This document shows, piece by piece, positions 1-8,881 of a stretch of 64,000 nt of DNA. The stretch spans positions 248,001 through 312,000 of the forward strand of contig NZ_MORL01000001.1 of the NCBI RefSeq assembly GCF_001870735.1, given 5' to 3'. A program made the position numbers and the translations under genes. Every line of letters starts with the position of its first letter. Position 1 is the stretch's first letter. The notes beneath the pieces were generated by a model, which had not been told where the DNA came from, searched no databases, and worked only from the letters and a program-made list of their open reading frames with translations. Origin of the DNA: Arsenicibacter rosenii. GTDB lineage: Bacteria > Bacteroidota > Bacteroidia > Cytophagales > Spirosomataceae.

Positions 1-660
1 CTGACGGACCATGTCCGGGGTGGCACCCTTTTGCGGCCCGAAGACCGCTGCGGCCCCCGTCGGCCCGACCAGCGGATTGTCGACGTCGCAGAGGATGCGG
101 ATGTCCAGCCGGGTAAGGCGCGGGTCAAGGCCGGTCAGGTCAATGTGGGTCAGGTTGGTGAGCTGCTCAGGCGTTTCGATGGCCCTGTCGTCGCGGTCGA
201 GGAAGCGGATGCCGAGCGCGCGCAGGATGCCCGTGCCGCCATCGACCGTTGCCGATCCGCCAATGGCCAGAATCAGCTGCTCAATGCCGTGGCCGAGTGC
301 GGCGCGGATGAGCTGGCCGGTACCGTAGGATGTCGCCAGCAAAGGGTTAAGCTCCTGACTGCTCAGCAGGTGAAGCCCCGACGCAGCGGCCATCTCGACT
401 ACCGCCGATTTTCCTCCGTTGACCAGCCCGAACGATGCCTGAGCGGGCCGGCCAAGCGGGTCTTGTACATCCACCCGGATACGTTCGCCGTTCAGGTGGT
501 GAACAATCAGGTCGCCGGTGCCATTGCCACCGTCGCCAATCGGGAAACAGGTGCATCGACAGTCCAGTTTGCTGGCCAGAAAGCCGGCTTCGATGGCACG
601 GGCGGCGGTGGGGGCATCCAGACTGTGTTTAAACGCATTCGGGGCAATCAGAATATGCAT
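1..660 (-). CDS. Glycerate kinase, 3' end missing at window edge
   Basis: Phosphorylates D-glycerate (to 2- or 3-phosphoglycerate) with ATP in the cytoplasm, feeding glycolate/glyoxylate carbon into glycolysis. The first 220 residues are present; the gene runs off the left edge. The start MHILIAPNAFKHSL is the typical N-terminus of the GlxK/GarK-type family, followed by the conserved PIGDGGNGTGD segment, a GGKSAVVEMA segment, and the IGGSATVDGGTGIL nucleotide/substrate loop near residues 140-155. The ATG at 658-660 lies only 9 bp after the permease stop, so the two form an operon. The co-transcribed permease suggests that the operon takes in a C2-C3 hydroxyacid (glycolate, glycerate or lactate). 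The family assignment is firm; the position phosphorylated (2 or 3) cannot be told. Confidence 0.9.
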   Translation of the reverse strand, partial: MHILIAPNAFKHSLDAPTAARAIEAGFLASKLDCRCTCFPIGDGGNGTGDLIVHHLNGERIRVDVQDPLGRPAQASFGLVNGGKSAVVEMAAASGLHLLSSQELNPLLATSYGTGQLIRAALGHGIEQLILAIGGSATVDGGTGILRALGIRFLDRDDRAIETPEQLTNLTHIDLTGLDPRLTRLDIRILCDVDNPLVGPTGAAAVFGPQKGATPDMVRQ

Positions 661-669
661 TTTGTTTTT

Positions 670-2316
670 CTAGGTGGTAAAGAAGTGAATGAGCAGCACA
701 TAGTTCGGGATAATCCATTTGATCACGTAGGCCTGGGCGAGGGTGAGCAGGGAAATAAACCCGAGCATGATGAAACTGTGTTTGACGGTGAACCGAAACA
801 ACTGCGCTTCCTGCCCGACCAGATTACCGGCGGCGGCCGCCACGGCAATCGATTGGGGCGAAATCATTTTGCCCACAACGCCACCCGATACGTTGGCACC
901 AACCGTCACGACCGGATCAACGCCGATGGTTTGGGCCGTTGCGAACTGGAGTTTGCTGAACAGGGCATTGGCCGACGTATCCGAACCGGTGATGAAAACG
1001 CCCAGCCACCCCAGCACCGGCGCAAAAAACGGAAACAGCAGGTCGGTGTTGGCCAGCACATCGGCCAGGGTAAGGGTCATGCCTGAATCGTTGAGGACGT
1101 AGGCAAACGCCAGTACCGAGGCGACGGTCAGGATCGGAAAACGGAGCTGTTTCAGCGTACCGGCAAACACCTGTATTCCCTCGCGGAAGGTCAGGCCGAC
1201 GAGCGGAATGGAGAACAGACCGGCCAGAAAGATGGCCGTACCCGCTGCCGACAGGTAGTTGAATTTGAAAACCTTGGCGATGGGCGCTCCGGTCTGGTTC
1301 AGAATGGCATTGTGCAGGCCCGGAAATTCAAACTGAATCATACCGGTAGCATTCAGCATGTCTTTAACGGGTTGCAGGCCCCAGGCGATGATCAGGATCG
1401 TAAGGACCATAAACGGCGACCATGCCCGGATAATCTGTTTTGTGGAATACAGCCCGGCAGGTTGCACAACCGGCGCCGGTTCGTTGGCAAACCGCCAGAC
1501 CTGCTTCGGTTTCCAGACACGCAGCAGCCCCATCAGGCAGACAATCGAACCGAGTCCGCCGATGACATCGGGCAGCGAAGGCCCCAGAAAGTTCGACGAC
1601 AGGTATTGCAGCAGGGCAAACGATACGCCCGACACGACCAGCGCGGGCATGATCTCACGGGCTTTGCTGACTCCCGAGATAATGGACACGAGATAAAACG
1701 GCAGAAAAACGGAAAGCAGCGGCAACGTGCGCCCGACCATCTGCGAAATGGCCAGTTCGGGAATGCCCGATACCTGCGAGGCCACCGTAATCGGGATACC
1801 GATTGACCCGAAAGCCACCGGTGCGGTGTTGGCAATCAGACAGATCCCCGACGCGTAGAGCGGATTGAACCCGAGTCCTACGAGCATGGCTGCCGTAATC
1901 GCCACCGGAGCGCCGAACCCGGCTGTTCCTTCCAGAAACGAGCCAAACGAAAAAGCAATGAGCAGCGCCTGTAAACGCCGGTCGTCGGTGATGGTTCCCA
2001 TCACATATTTAATGATTTCAAACTGCCCGCTTTTGACGGTGAGATTGAACAGGAAAACGGCCATGATCACGAGCCAGCAAATCGGGAAAAGGCCGTAGAG
2101 CACACCGTGACTTACCGAGAGCAGGGCTAGTTTTACCGGCATGCCGTAGATCGTTACGGCAATGACCAGGGCAATCGCCGTGGCGATGAGGCTGGCCTGA
2201 TAGCCCTTCATCTTTCGGATAATCAGCGCCCAGAAAATAAACAGAATCGGGATAGAGGCCACGAGCAACGACAGCCCGATGGTATTGAGTGGGTTAATAG
2301 GTTGTTGCCAGGTCAT
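670..2316 (-). CDS. L-lactate/glycolate permease family transporter (LctP/GlcA-like)
   Basis: Inner-membrane hydroxycarboxylate:proton symporter of 548 residues, the usual length for the LctP family. About a dozen or more hydrophobic segments are visible, with the family's conserved stretch FGSFLEGTAGFGAPVAIT near residues 124-141 and a second conserved block ITGSDTSANALFSKLQ near residue 440. Start is ATG at 2314-2316 with a purine-rich upstream (rbs-like AGGAGGT-like reverse of acctcct is absent as such but GA-rich sequence is close). It is the first gene of an operon with glycerate kinase. Lactate, glycolate and glyoxylate are known substrates in this family; the glycerate kinase partner makes glycolate or glycerate a real alternative to lactate, while lutAB at 53-55 kb shows that the organism also oxidises lactate. 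Confidence 0.9.
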   Translation of the reverse strand: MTWQQPINPLNTIGLSLLVASIPILFIFWALIIRKMKGYQASLIATAIALVIAVTIYGMPVKLALLSVSHGVLYGLFPICWLVIMAVFLFNLTVKSGQFEIIKYVMGTITDDRRLQALLIAFSFGSFLEGTAGFGAPVAITAAMLVGLGFNPLYASGICLIANTAPVAFGSIGIPITVASQVSGIPELAISQMVGRTLPLLSVFLPFYLVSIISGVSKAREIMPALVVSGVSFALLQYLSSNFLGPSLPDVIGGLGSIVCLMGLLRVWKPKQVWRFANEPAPVVQPAGLYSTKQIIRAWSPFMVLTILIIAWGLQPVKDMLNATGMIQFEFPGLHNAILNQTGAPIAKVFKFNYLSAAGTAIFLAGLFSIPLVGLTFREGIQVFAGTLKQLRFPILTVASVLAFAYVLNDSGMTLTLADVLANTDLLFPFFAPVLGWLGVFITGSDTSANALFSKLQFATAQTIGVDPVVTVGANVSGGVVGKMISPQSIAVAAAAGNLVGQEAQLFRFTVKHSFIMLGFISLLTLAQAYVIKWIIPNYVLLIHFFTT

Positions 2317-2427
2317 AGGAGGTCAGGATCAGGAATCGGGCCAAAGCCCGTTTGACAGGAAAAAGGCAATCACCGCCCCGATTTACCGTTACCCGTATGG
2401 TCACCCCCACATTATGGGTACCCCGTA

Positions 2428-2450
2428 GGGGCAACCCCACGTGGTTGCCC
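2428..2450. repeat. Hairpin-forming inverted repeat at the head of a tandem repeat
   Basis: GGGCAACC (2428-2435) pairs with GGTTGCCC (2443-2450) around a CCACGT loop. The right arm is also the first unit of the 20-bp tandem array that follows. It lies in the 340-bp gap between the divergent permease and OmpA-like genes. The gap otherwise holds only the promoter box noted at 2620. Confidence 0.7.
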
Positions 2451-2530
2451 ATTTACCAATGTGGTTGCCCATTTACCCACGTGGTTGCCCATTTACCCAC
2501 GTGGTTGCCCGGGCTTCAGTGTGGTTGGTA
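2441..2530. repeat. Tandem 20-bp repeat, about 4.5 copies
   Basis: Four consecutive 20-bp units begin GTGGTTGCCC at 2441, 2461, 2481 and 2501, and a partial fifth (GTGGTTGgta) begins at 2521. Units 1-3 continue with ATTTACC(A/C)A(C/T); unit 4 diverges after GTGGTTGCCC. Because there are no spacers between units it is not a CRISPR array. Confidence 0.9.
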
Positions 2531-2619
2531 GCCCGTTTGGCCATGGTCGCCGTAATGCCGTGAAAGAACATTCCGTCTGCGCCGTGTAAAGAGGGGATAG
2601 AGCAAGGGGAATAAATCCG

Positions 2620-2627
2620 TAATTTTG
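2620..2627 (+). promoter_or_regulatory. Bacteroidota-type -7 box (TAnnTTTG)
   Basis: TAATTTTG matches the TAnnTTTG -7 consensus known for Bacteroidota housekeeping sigma factor promoters. It lies 29 bp before the ATG of the OmpA-like gene at 2657. No clear TTG -33 box is visible at the expected distance. Confidence 0.5.
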
Positions 2628-2656
2628 CGGTTTACTCAACAAATTTGGGTTTATTG

Positions 2657-3655
2657 ATGATAAAAAATGCCACAATTGCCGTACTGGTCACCGTTTTATG
2701 GGTATGTCAATGGCCGGTACAGGCCCAGACCGTAAAGCAGGTACGTGTGAATGGAAGCAGCTACAATGCCGGTTCCGGGGCCGATCTGCCGGTTAAAGTA
2801 TCCTTTGCCGAAGGAAAAAAACGCACGAAACTCGGGGAAAGCAACGAAAAAGGCCGTTTCGATTTCAGAGTACCATCCAATGCAAATGCCCTGATTTTTG
2901 AAGCCAAAGGCTACCATACAATGACCATACCGGTGCATTTTGTCGGCGTCATCGACCCGGAATATGCCTTTAACATGATCATTCCGATGCGGTCGAAAGA
3001 TACAACTGCCGTCAGGCCGACCAATCAGCTGTATATGGGTTTCCACCGGAAAGATACCACCAACATAACCTACGAACTCCAGTACGGTAAAGAACTGTCG
3101 CACGTGACGAAATTTACGTCGAAGCAGTTCAAGGGAGCGTCCAGCTTTCTGCTGCGCGACGCCCGTCCCGGTGAATATACCATTGCCGCCTGCACCGCCG
3201 ACGGGTTCCTGCTCTTTCAGGAACGTTTTGTTATTCAACCGGGGGTGAACTTCAAGGCCCTGGGTGTGAAAGGCATGGTCTACCGAAAACCGGAAATTGA
3301 CGAAAAAACGCCGCCGCCGACCGACGTTCAGGTGATTTATTTTGACCAGAGCAGTTACGACCTGCGGGGCGACAACAAGCCGCCGCTGGACGTAATCGCC
3401 GGTGTCCTGCAGAAGCATCCTGACTGGAAAATCCGGATCACGGGCTATACCGATAACGTGGGTCCCCGGCAGCCAAACATGGTGCTGTCGGAATACCGGG
3501 CTAAAATTGTGGCTGGTTACCTGCGCATGAAGGGTATCCCGGAACAGCAGATGGAGGTCATCTGGAAAGGCCCCGACAAGGCCGCCGCGCCGAACGACGA
3601 CGAAAAAAACAAGGAAAAGAACCGGCGTGTCGAGGTGCAGTTGCTGAGTATGTAG
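2657..3655 (+). CDS. OmpA-family outer membrane/peptidoglycan-binding protein
   Basis: 332-residue secreted protein. A signal peptide (MIKNATIAVLVTVLWVCQWPVQAQ) decides the ATG at 2657 over the upstream in-frame TTG at 2645. Residues about 25-110 resemble a carboxypeptidase-regulatory-like beta sandwich (FAEGKKRTKLGES, then GRFDFRVPSNA). The middle is not recognised. The C-terminal 110 residues are an OmpA domain: VIYFDQSSYDL, ITGYTDNVGP, LSEYRAKIVAGYL and a final NRRVEVQL. OmpA domains bind diaminopimelate in peptidoglycan, so this probably anchors the envelope. It is monocistronic, with the next gene converging. Confidence 0.85.
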   Translation: MIKNATIAVLVTVLWVCQWPVQAQTVKQVRVNGSSYNAGSGADLPVKVSFAEGKKRTKLGESNEKGRFDFRVPSNANALIFEAKGYHTMTIPVHFVGVIDPEYAFNMIIPMRSKDTTAVRPTNQLYMGFHRKDTTNITYELQYGKELSHVTKFTSKQFKGASSFLLRDARPGEYTIAACTADGFLLFQERFVIQPGVNFKALGVKGMVYRKPEIDEKTPPPTDVQVIYFDQSSYDLRGDNKPPLDVIAGVLQKHPDWKIRITGYTDNVGPRQPNMVLSEYRAKIVAGYLRMKGIPEQQMEVIWKGPDKAAAPNDDEKNKEKNRRVEVQLLSM

Positions 3656-3657
3656 CG

Positions 3658-4242
3658 TTACCTCACTTGTTTATTAATCAGTTGTATAGTCAGTTGGGTC
3701 AGAACACTGTCGCCTTTCGGGTATTGTTTCTCCAGCACCGTTGACCCATACCGGATAACCGACCCGCTGCGCCGGTCAAAAATAACGCTGGTGTTAATCA
3801 GATAACCCCTCTCATCAGGGCCTGTTGTACCCAGATGCACTAACCCGAAGGCGACATCTGCCTGTGCCTGTTCCATGAGTTTTTGCACCGTAGGAGGCGA
3901 GGCAATTTGACGGATGTTGCCTTGTTTGCCGATTTCGCCGAATACGCGGAAGAACTCCGACCATAGCGAATCGCGTGTGGCCGGATCGGGTTTGACCGCC
4001 CTTATCGTATACCGTGCCGAAATCGTTTTTTCGGCTAACTGGTTCAGTAAACGCTCTTTTTGTTTCGTCAGCGTGCTGTCGACAACCGTGTCAGCCTCCC
4101 GGAGATCGTATTGTTTCACCTGCGCATAGACGGGGAACAAAAGAATCGTTGTGGAAGAGTTCAACGGTTTTCCGGTTTTGAAAGCACGCTGACAGCCAGT
4201 AAGACAAATCACTAAAAAAAGGAGCAGGGTAGTTTTCGGCAT
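3658..4242 (-). CDS. Putative lipoprotein of unknown function
   Basis: 194 residues starting MPKTTLLLFLVICLTGC; the lipobox LTGC gives the lipidated Cys and decides this start over the longer reading to 4305. The rest is soluble, with a segment ARYTIRAVKPDPATRDSLW and a C-terminal ending LTIQLINKQVR. The middle (VQKLMEQAQADVAFGLVHLG, then a disulfide-free beta-rich region) resembles lipoproteins that report envelope state, but I recognise no named family. The stop sits 2 bp beyond the OmpA-like stop, so the two genes are convergent and almost touching. Confidence 0.75.
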   Translation of the reverse strand: MPKTTLLLFLVICLTGCQRAFKTGKPLNSSTTILLFPVYAQVKQYDLREADTVVDSTLTKQKERLLNQLAEKTISARYTIRAVKPDPATRDSLWSEFFRVFGEIGKQGNIRQIASPPTVQKLMEQAQADVAFGLVHLGTTGPDERGYLINTSVIFDRRSGSVIRYGSTVLEKQYPKGDSVLTQLTIQLINKQVR

Positions 4243-4408
4243 ATGGGTTTTACATTGACGATGCGTTGGTGAGCCGGATTCCATAACCCTTAAAAAAAGC
4301 CACAATACGGAACTGAGAAAAGACAGAATTGTTGACTAAACAACCCCTGAACGTTTCAGGAACCCTGTTTTATCTGCAATTTATCGCCGGATCTCCGGCC
4401 TCTCTGGA

Positions 4409-5644
4409 ATGGCTGACCCCTACGCTGCATTACGAATACCCGATTTCCGCTTTTTTGTGGCCAACAGTTTTCTGATCACTGCTACCTTGTTGATGCAGGA
4501 AGTAATTCTGGGCTACGAACTCTATAAACTCACTCATGAACCGCTTGCTCTTGGTCTGGTTGGGCTGGCAGAGGCGATTCCGTTTATTTCGATTTCGCTC
4601 TTTGGCGGGCACCTTGCCGATAAACGCAACAAACGCCGGATTCTGCAGCAAAGCCTGCTGGTGATCATGCTGGGGTCGGTCATTCTGTACCTGGTGTTTC
4701 AGCCGTCGGTGGTCGGGCAGATGAGTCAGACGGCACAGCTGGGCATTATTTATGGCGTGCTGATGCTGATCGGAGCGGCCAAAGGCTTTTACTCCCCGGC
4801 CAGTTCGTCGCTGAAACCGTTTCTGGTACCGCGCGAACTCTACCCCAACTCGTCGACCTGGAGCAGTTCGTTCTGGCAGGCGGGTGCCATCATTGGCCCG
4901 GGCATTGCCGGATTTCTCTACAACTGGCTGGGCCTCGACCATACGCTGATTGTTATCATCGCCCTGTTTGTGGTCTGCTTCATCCTGCTGTCGATGATTA
5001 AATCAAAGCCCGTACCGACACCGGCAGACGGGGCCGCCGTTAGTCTGTGGGAGAGCCTCAGGGAAGGCTTTGACTTTGTGTTTAAGACCAAAATCGTATT
5101 CTATTCCATTTCGCTTGATCTGGCGGCAGTTCTGTTCGGCGGGGTTGTGGCCATTCTGCCGGTCTTTGCCGAAGACATTCTGAAGGTCGGAGCCGAAGGA
5201 CTGGGTTTCCTGCGGGCCGCGCCGTCGGTGGGAGCCGTGCTGACGATGATCGTCATGACCCGTTTCCCACCCATTAACAACGCCTGGCGGAACATGCTGC
5301 TGGCGGTGCTGGGCTTCGGGATATCTACGCTGATTTTTGCGTGGTCGACCAACTTTTATCTGTCATTGCTGATGCTGGCCCTGACGGGCGCGTTCGACAG
5401 TGTGAGTGTGATTATCCGGCAGACCATTCTGCAAATCTTTCCGCCCGACCACCTGCGGGGGCGTGTGGCGGCGGTTAACGGTATTTTTGTGAGTTCGTCC
5501 AACGAGATTGGCGCCTTTGAGTCGGGGCTGCTGGCAAGTGCGGTGGGGGCGGTGCCGTCGGTGGTGTTGGGCGGTTGCCTGACGCTGGTGGTCGTTACTT
5601 ACGTCTATCTGCGGTCGAAGGAATTGCTGACGGTGCGGTTGTAA
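4409..5644 (+). CDS. MFS transporter
   Basis: 411-residue inner-membrane protein with 10-12 hydrophobic helices. The MFS loop 2-3 motif is visible as GGHLADKRNKRRIL near residues 66-79, and a second, degenerate copy (PPDHLRGRVAAVNGI) follows TM8. The arrangement resembles the EntS/MFS_3-type exporter group. Substrate is unknown, and no neighbour gives a clear hint. ATG at 4409. The following hairpin (5657-5687) carries its T-run on the other strand, so it serves the convergent gene better than this one. Confidence 0.85.
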   Translation: MADPYAALRIPDFRFFVANSFLITATLLMQEVILGYELYKLTHEPLALGLVGLAEAIPFISISLFGGHLADKRNKRRILQQSLLVIMLGSVILYLVFQPSVVGQMSQTAQLGIIYGVLMLIGAAKGFYSPASSSLKPFLVPRELYPNSSTWSSSFWQAGAIIGPGIAGFLYNWLGLDHTLIVIIALFVVCFILLSMIKSKPVPTPADGAAVSLWESLREGFDFVFKTKIVFYSISLDLAAVLFGGVVAILPVFAEDILKVGAEGLGFLRAAPSVGAVLTMIVMTRFPPINNAWRNMLLAVLGFGISTLIFAWSTNFYLSLLMLALTGAFDSVSVIIRQTILQIFPPDHLRGRVAAVNGIFVSSSNEIGAFESGLLASAVGAVPSVVLGGCLTLVVVTYVYLRSKELLTVRL

Positions 5645-5650
5645 GGTGCA

Positions 5651-5687
5651 TACAAAAACTCCCCGAAGGTGTTGACCCCGGGGAGTT
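5651..5687 (-). terminator. Rho-independent terminator of the Ig-repeat protein gene
   Basis: AACTCCCCG (5657-5665) pairs with CGGGGAGTT (5679-5687). Read on the minus strand, the stem is followed by TTTTTGTATG, so it terminates the minus-strand gene ending at 5710. It also lies at the convergent junction with the MFS gene. Confidence 0.8.
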
Positions 5688-5709
5688 GACAGAGCAAAGG
5701 ACAGCTCCT

Positions 5710-8139
5710 TTACGGACAGGCTGTTCCGGCCACCACGTAGGTTATGCTATCGGTACTCGTCTGCCCGCAGGCATTGGTTGCGCTGGCCGTGAAGGTGTAG
5801 GTGCCCGGCTGCCGGACGCCGGTTGCCGAGAGAGCATACGTACCCGTCCGGCGATAAACCGTACTGAAGACATACCCGTTTGGCCCGGTTATGACAAAGG
5901 AGCTTCCTGTTCCCTGCCCCTGAATGTTGACTGCGCAGTTGCCTGGCCCTAAAACGCTCACCACCGTTGCCGAGATAGCTTTTGAAATCGGGTCCGTACA
6001 GTTTATCGAAAGCGGTTGTACGGCTACGCCTACACAGCCGTTGCGGGTTCCGGTCACCGAATAAACCGTTGTCGACACGGGTGACACCGTGATCGGGTTC
6101 GACGTCGCACCGGTACTCCAGGTATAGCTGTCGGCCCCCGAAGCGGTTAGGGTAGCACTTTGTCCGCCGGACAGGCTGGTGGCCGATGCGCCAATACTGA
6201 CGGTCGGCGATTCTTTGGCGGTGATGGTGGCGGCCGTTGTTCCGGTACAGGCTCCGTCACTGATGGTCAGGCTGATCACGGTGCTGCTGGTCGGGGTAAA
6301 AATTGCTGTGGCGTCGGTGCTGCCCGTCGACCACGTATACCATACGGTAGGGGCCGAAAACGTGCTGGCGATGCGCGGGGATAAGCCGCCCGGAAGCCCG
6401 GAAGCCGTTAAGGTAACGCTTTTACCAGGACAGACCGTCAGCGCAGGGAGGGCCGAAATGGTAGCGGTTGGCAGGCTGTGCACGTCAAAGTACACCGAGG
6501 TTACGGACTGACAGCCGGACGCCGTTGTTCCGGTTACGGAATAAGTATTGGTAACACTGACACTAATCGCCTGGGTTGTTTCGCTCGTATTCCATTTGTA
6601 GGTCCCCCCGGAACCCGCGCCGTTTGCGGTCAGGGTCAGACTGGAACCGGCACATACCGTCAGAATCGGAGCAGCGGTGGGGGTAATGGTAATTGTCGGG
6701 GTGGTGGAGTTACCGGTTACCGTTACGGAAGCAGTCGTTGAACACCCATTCCCCGTTGCCGACACCGAGTAAACCCCTGATACACTAACCGTACGGGTAG
6801 TGGCGGTCGAGTTGTCATCCCAGGTGTATCCGCTGCTACCCGAAGCGGTGAGCGTTACGCCTGGATTAGCACAGCTGATGATGGCTGACGGGGCTGCCGT
6901 GATGCTGACCGACGAGACCGGGTTAACGACAATGCTGGTATTGATGGGCAGCGACGTACAGACACCATCGTTGACCGTCAGGCTAACCACCGTGTTGCTG
7001 GTGGGGGTGAAAATTGTTGATGGTGTATTGCTGCCCGTCGACCAGCTGTAGGAAACCGGTGGTGGTGCTTTGGCCGACGCAATCCGTGCCGGTGTCCCGC
7101 CGACATTGGCATTCAGCGTAACACTCTGACCCTGGCAGACGGTCAGGCCGGGCAGCGCCGAAACTGTAGCCGTTGGCCGGTTGTAGCGGTATGGAGTCAC
7201 GGTGGCAGATGCGGTACAGCCCGTGGGCGAAGTAATCGTTAAGGAGTAGGGCTTACTTATACTGACAACGATTGAGGCACTCGTATCACCTGTGCTCCAT
7301 AAGTAGGTGATACCATTGCCGCCCGAACTGGTAAGCGTCAGGCTGCTGCCTTCGCAAAAGGTGAGGTTAGTGCTCGGCGAAATAATGGGCGTCGGATTAT
7401 CGACATTGATGCTGATGGTGCTGCTGACCGGACTGCCGTCTGAGCCGGTAACGGTAACGGTGAAGGTTTTGAGACCTGATGTCAGGGCATTCACAGAGAT
7501 AGCGCTGGTATTGTTAGCTCCGCTAATGGATGCGCCGGAGGGGGCATTCCAGGTATAAGTATATGGTGTTGACCCGCCCGTTGCCGTTACGGAAAGCGTG
7601 GCTACGGTATTACCGATACAGACAGATGCTATTGAAGCTTTCGTCACAAGGGCAAGGCTAGGGGGCGCCTGGATGGTGAAACGCGCTGTACTAACAACCA
7701 CATTACCGCCTTGTAAGTAAACATTAATTTTTCTGTTGCTACCTACAGAGAATGCGTCAAATGTTCCGACAATTGTGCCACTGGTAACCCCGCTTCCCAG
7801 AGCTAACAGATTTCCCGAATTACCAAACAAACTGGAGTAGGTGATTATGTTATTTTCTTCGTCGTCAATATCAAAGCCATAGTTGTTATTTTCCGTCAAG
7901 TTTGTCACAGTAACGGTTACACTTTGCCCTACGGTGTAGGTAGCTGAGGCCGGACTAATCGTAATCGTTGGAGCTGGGTCAATCGTATGCTTAATTCGTT
8001 GGGGATGGCCTTTCTCGTTGTCAGGATAGAGTTTACCGGGAGAGGCAGATGCCATTGGCAGGGTAAACAGCCACATAAACACCATCCCTGCCACCACGAA
8101 CAGTAAAAGAGGGCAGGGAGCTTTGAGTTGGGTTTTCAT
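5710..8139 (-). CDS. Large secreted protein with repeated Ig/PKD-like domains
   Basis: 809 residues with an N-terminal signal peptide (MKTQLKAPCPLLLFVVAG onward) and no later membrane span, so exported. The body is a chain of Ig/PKD-like beta modules rich in Thr/Ser, each with a motif like CxGxSVTLTA followed by YTWSTG. Two modules are close copies of each other (TVSALPGLTVCQGQSVTLNA and TISALPALTVCPGKSVTLTA), showing internal duplication. The last about 95 residues form a module shared with the glycine-rich protein at 46.7-48.2 kb (GPNGYVFSTVYRRTG here, GPGGYVFSAVYRQVG there), ending in a Cys-containing tail. This module may be a sorting or anchoring domain; that is inference. Likely a surface adhesin or matrix protein. 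Ligand unknown. Confidence 0.8.
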   Translation of the reverse strand: MKTQLKAPCPLLLFVVAGMVFMWLFTLPMASASPGKLYPDNEKGHPQRIKHTIDPAPTITISPASATYTVGQSVTVTVTNLTENNNYGFDIDDEENNIITYSSLFGNSGNLLALGSGVTSGTIVGTFDAFSVGSNRKINVYLQGGNVVVSTARFTIQAPPSLALVTKASIASVCIGNTVATLSVTATGGSTPYTYTWNAPSGASISGANNTSAISVNALTSGLKTFTVTVTGSDGSPVSSTISINVDNPTPIISPSTNLTFCEGSSLTLTSSGGNGITYLWSTGDTSASIVVSISKPYSLTITSPTGCTASATVTPYRYNRPTATVSALPGLTVCQGQSVTLNANVGGTPARIASAKAPPPVSYSWSTGSNTPSTIFTPTSNTVVSLTVNDGVCTSLPINTSIVVNPVSSVSITAAPSAIISCANPGVTLTASGSSGYTWDDNSTATTRTVSVSGVYSVSATGNGCSTTASVTVTGNSTTPTITITPTAAPILTVCAGSSLTLTANGAGSGGTYKWNTSETTQAISVSVTNTYSVTGTTASGCQSVTSVYFDVHSLPTATISALPALTVCPGKSVTLTASGLPGGLSPRIASTFSAPTVWYTWSTGSTDATAIFTPTSSTVISLTISDGACTGTTAATITAKESPTVSIGASATSLSGGQSATLTASGADSYTWSTGATSNPITVSPVSTTVYSVTGTRNGCVGVAVQPLSINCTDPISKAISATVVSVLGPGNCAVNIQGQGTGSSFVITGPNGYVFSTVYRRTGTYALSATGVRQPGTYTFTASATNACGQTSTDSITYVVAGTACP

Positions 8140-8407
8140 AAAAGTGAATCTGTAGAAGAATAAGATAAGTAGATATAGGTTTAGAAAAATTTAGTAATCC
8201 ACATAGGGAGACATGGTTTACTTTTTAGTAAAATCTGATCAAAAATGTAACTAATACCTAATAAAAGCAAAACTTTATATGTAATTATGAGAAGAGTAGT
8301 AGAAGAGGATAGGCTATTCCAGATCGGATAAACGTCTGTCAAAACGCATGCTTGTTCGTCAAAGCTTTGAACGGCTGACAGTCTGAAGAATCAGGGGTTA
8401 AAAAAGA
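8140..8407. other. Intergenic, AT-rich, no gene seen
   Basis: AT-rich upstream region of the Ig-repeat gene (minus strand) and downstream region of the small gene ending at 8469. No coding frame or RNA is recognisable. The promoter of the minus-strand gene should lie here. Confidence 0.5.
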
Positions 8408-8439
8408 AACTCCCCTGGCGTTTAAACGTCAGGGGAGTT
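8401..8439 (-). terminator. Terminator of the small gene at 8469-8684
   Basis: AACTCCCCTG (8408-8417) pairs with CAGGGGAGTT (8430-8439), and the loop region GCGTTTAAACGT extends the palindrome. On the minus strand it is followed by TTTCTTTTTTAAC. It supports the small minus-strand ORF being a transcribed gene. Confidence 0.8.
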
Positions 8440-8468
8440 GAAAGGGATAGCGCTTTTTGCGTACCGGA

Positions 8469-8684
8469 TTAAGCGTGACCATGCGGGGATGAATGTTGAA
8501 GTTCGCGGATGAAAGCATCGACATTCACGTCCTGATTCAGCAGGACGCGGGTGTTAAATACTTCCCAGAATAGTTCGTCAGATAATTGGTAATTGGTTTG
8601 GAGCCGGATCATGTCCCGAATACTTTGTTTAAGCTCCTGTGCGGCTGGCCGGGTAGAAAGCGTTGCATTGTGTTGAGAATTCAT
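8469..8684 (-). CDS. Small hypothetical protein
   Basis: 71 residues from ATG at 8682-8684 (MNSQHNATLST); an in-frame GTG at 8711 would add nine residues. The protein is hydrophilic with probable helices (LKQSIRDMIRLQTNYQLSDE, then NVDAFIRELQHS) and ends in a His-rich GHA. No family is recognised. A strong terminator 30 bp downstream and lack of any overlapping gene argue that it is real. Confidence 0.55.
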   Translation of the reverse strand: MNSQHNATLSTRPAAQELKQSIRDMIRLQTNYQLSDELFWEVFNTRVLLNQDVNVDAFIRELQHSSPHGHA

Positions 8685-8881
8685 GAATTTACTATGTTTT
8701 TTATCAAGCACTGAACATTCTCATTATCAAATTGTTTGCCAGGTTTAAGTGCCTGTTTTGCTTTCTTTAAATAATTATAAACACAATAGCTGATACGGTC
8801 AGTTAGCTAACATTCGGACAGATAAGTTGCAAGCGGTTTTAATCTCTGCTTGTTTTGCAGAAAACTAAGCAGTACGAAAAA

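Noticed and set aside
2441-2530. CRISPR-like repeat array
   Set aside because: Units are 20 bp and directly adjacent with no spacers; no cas gene is in the window.
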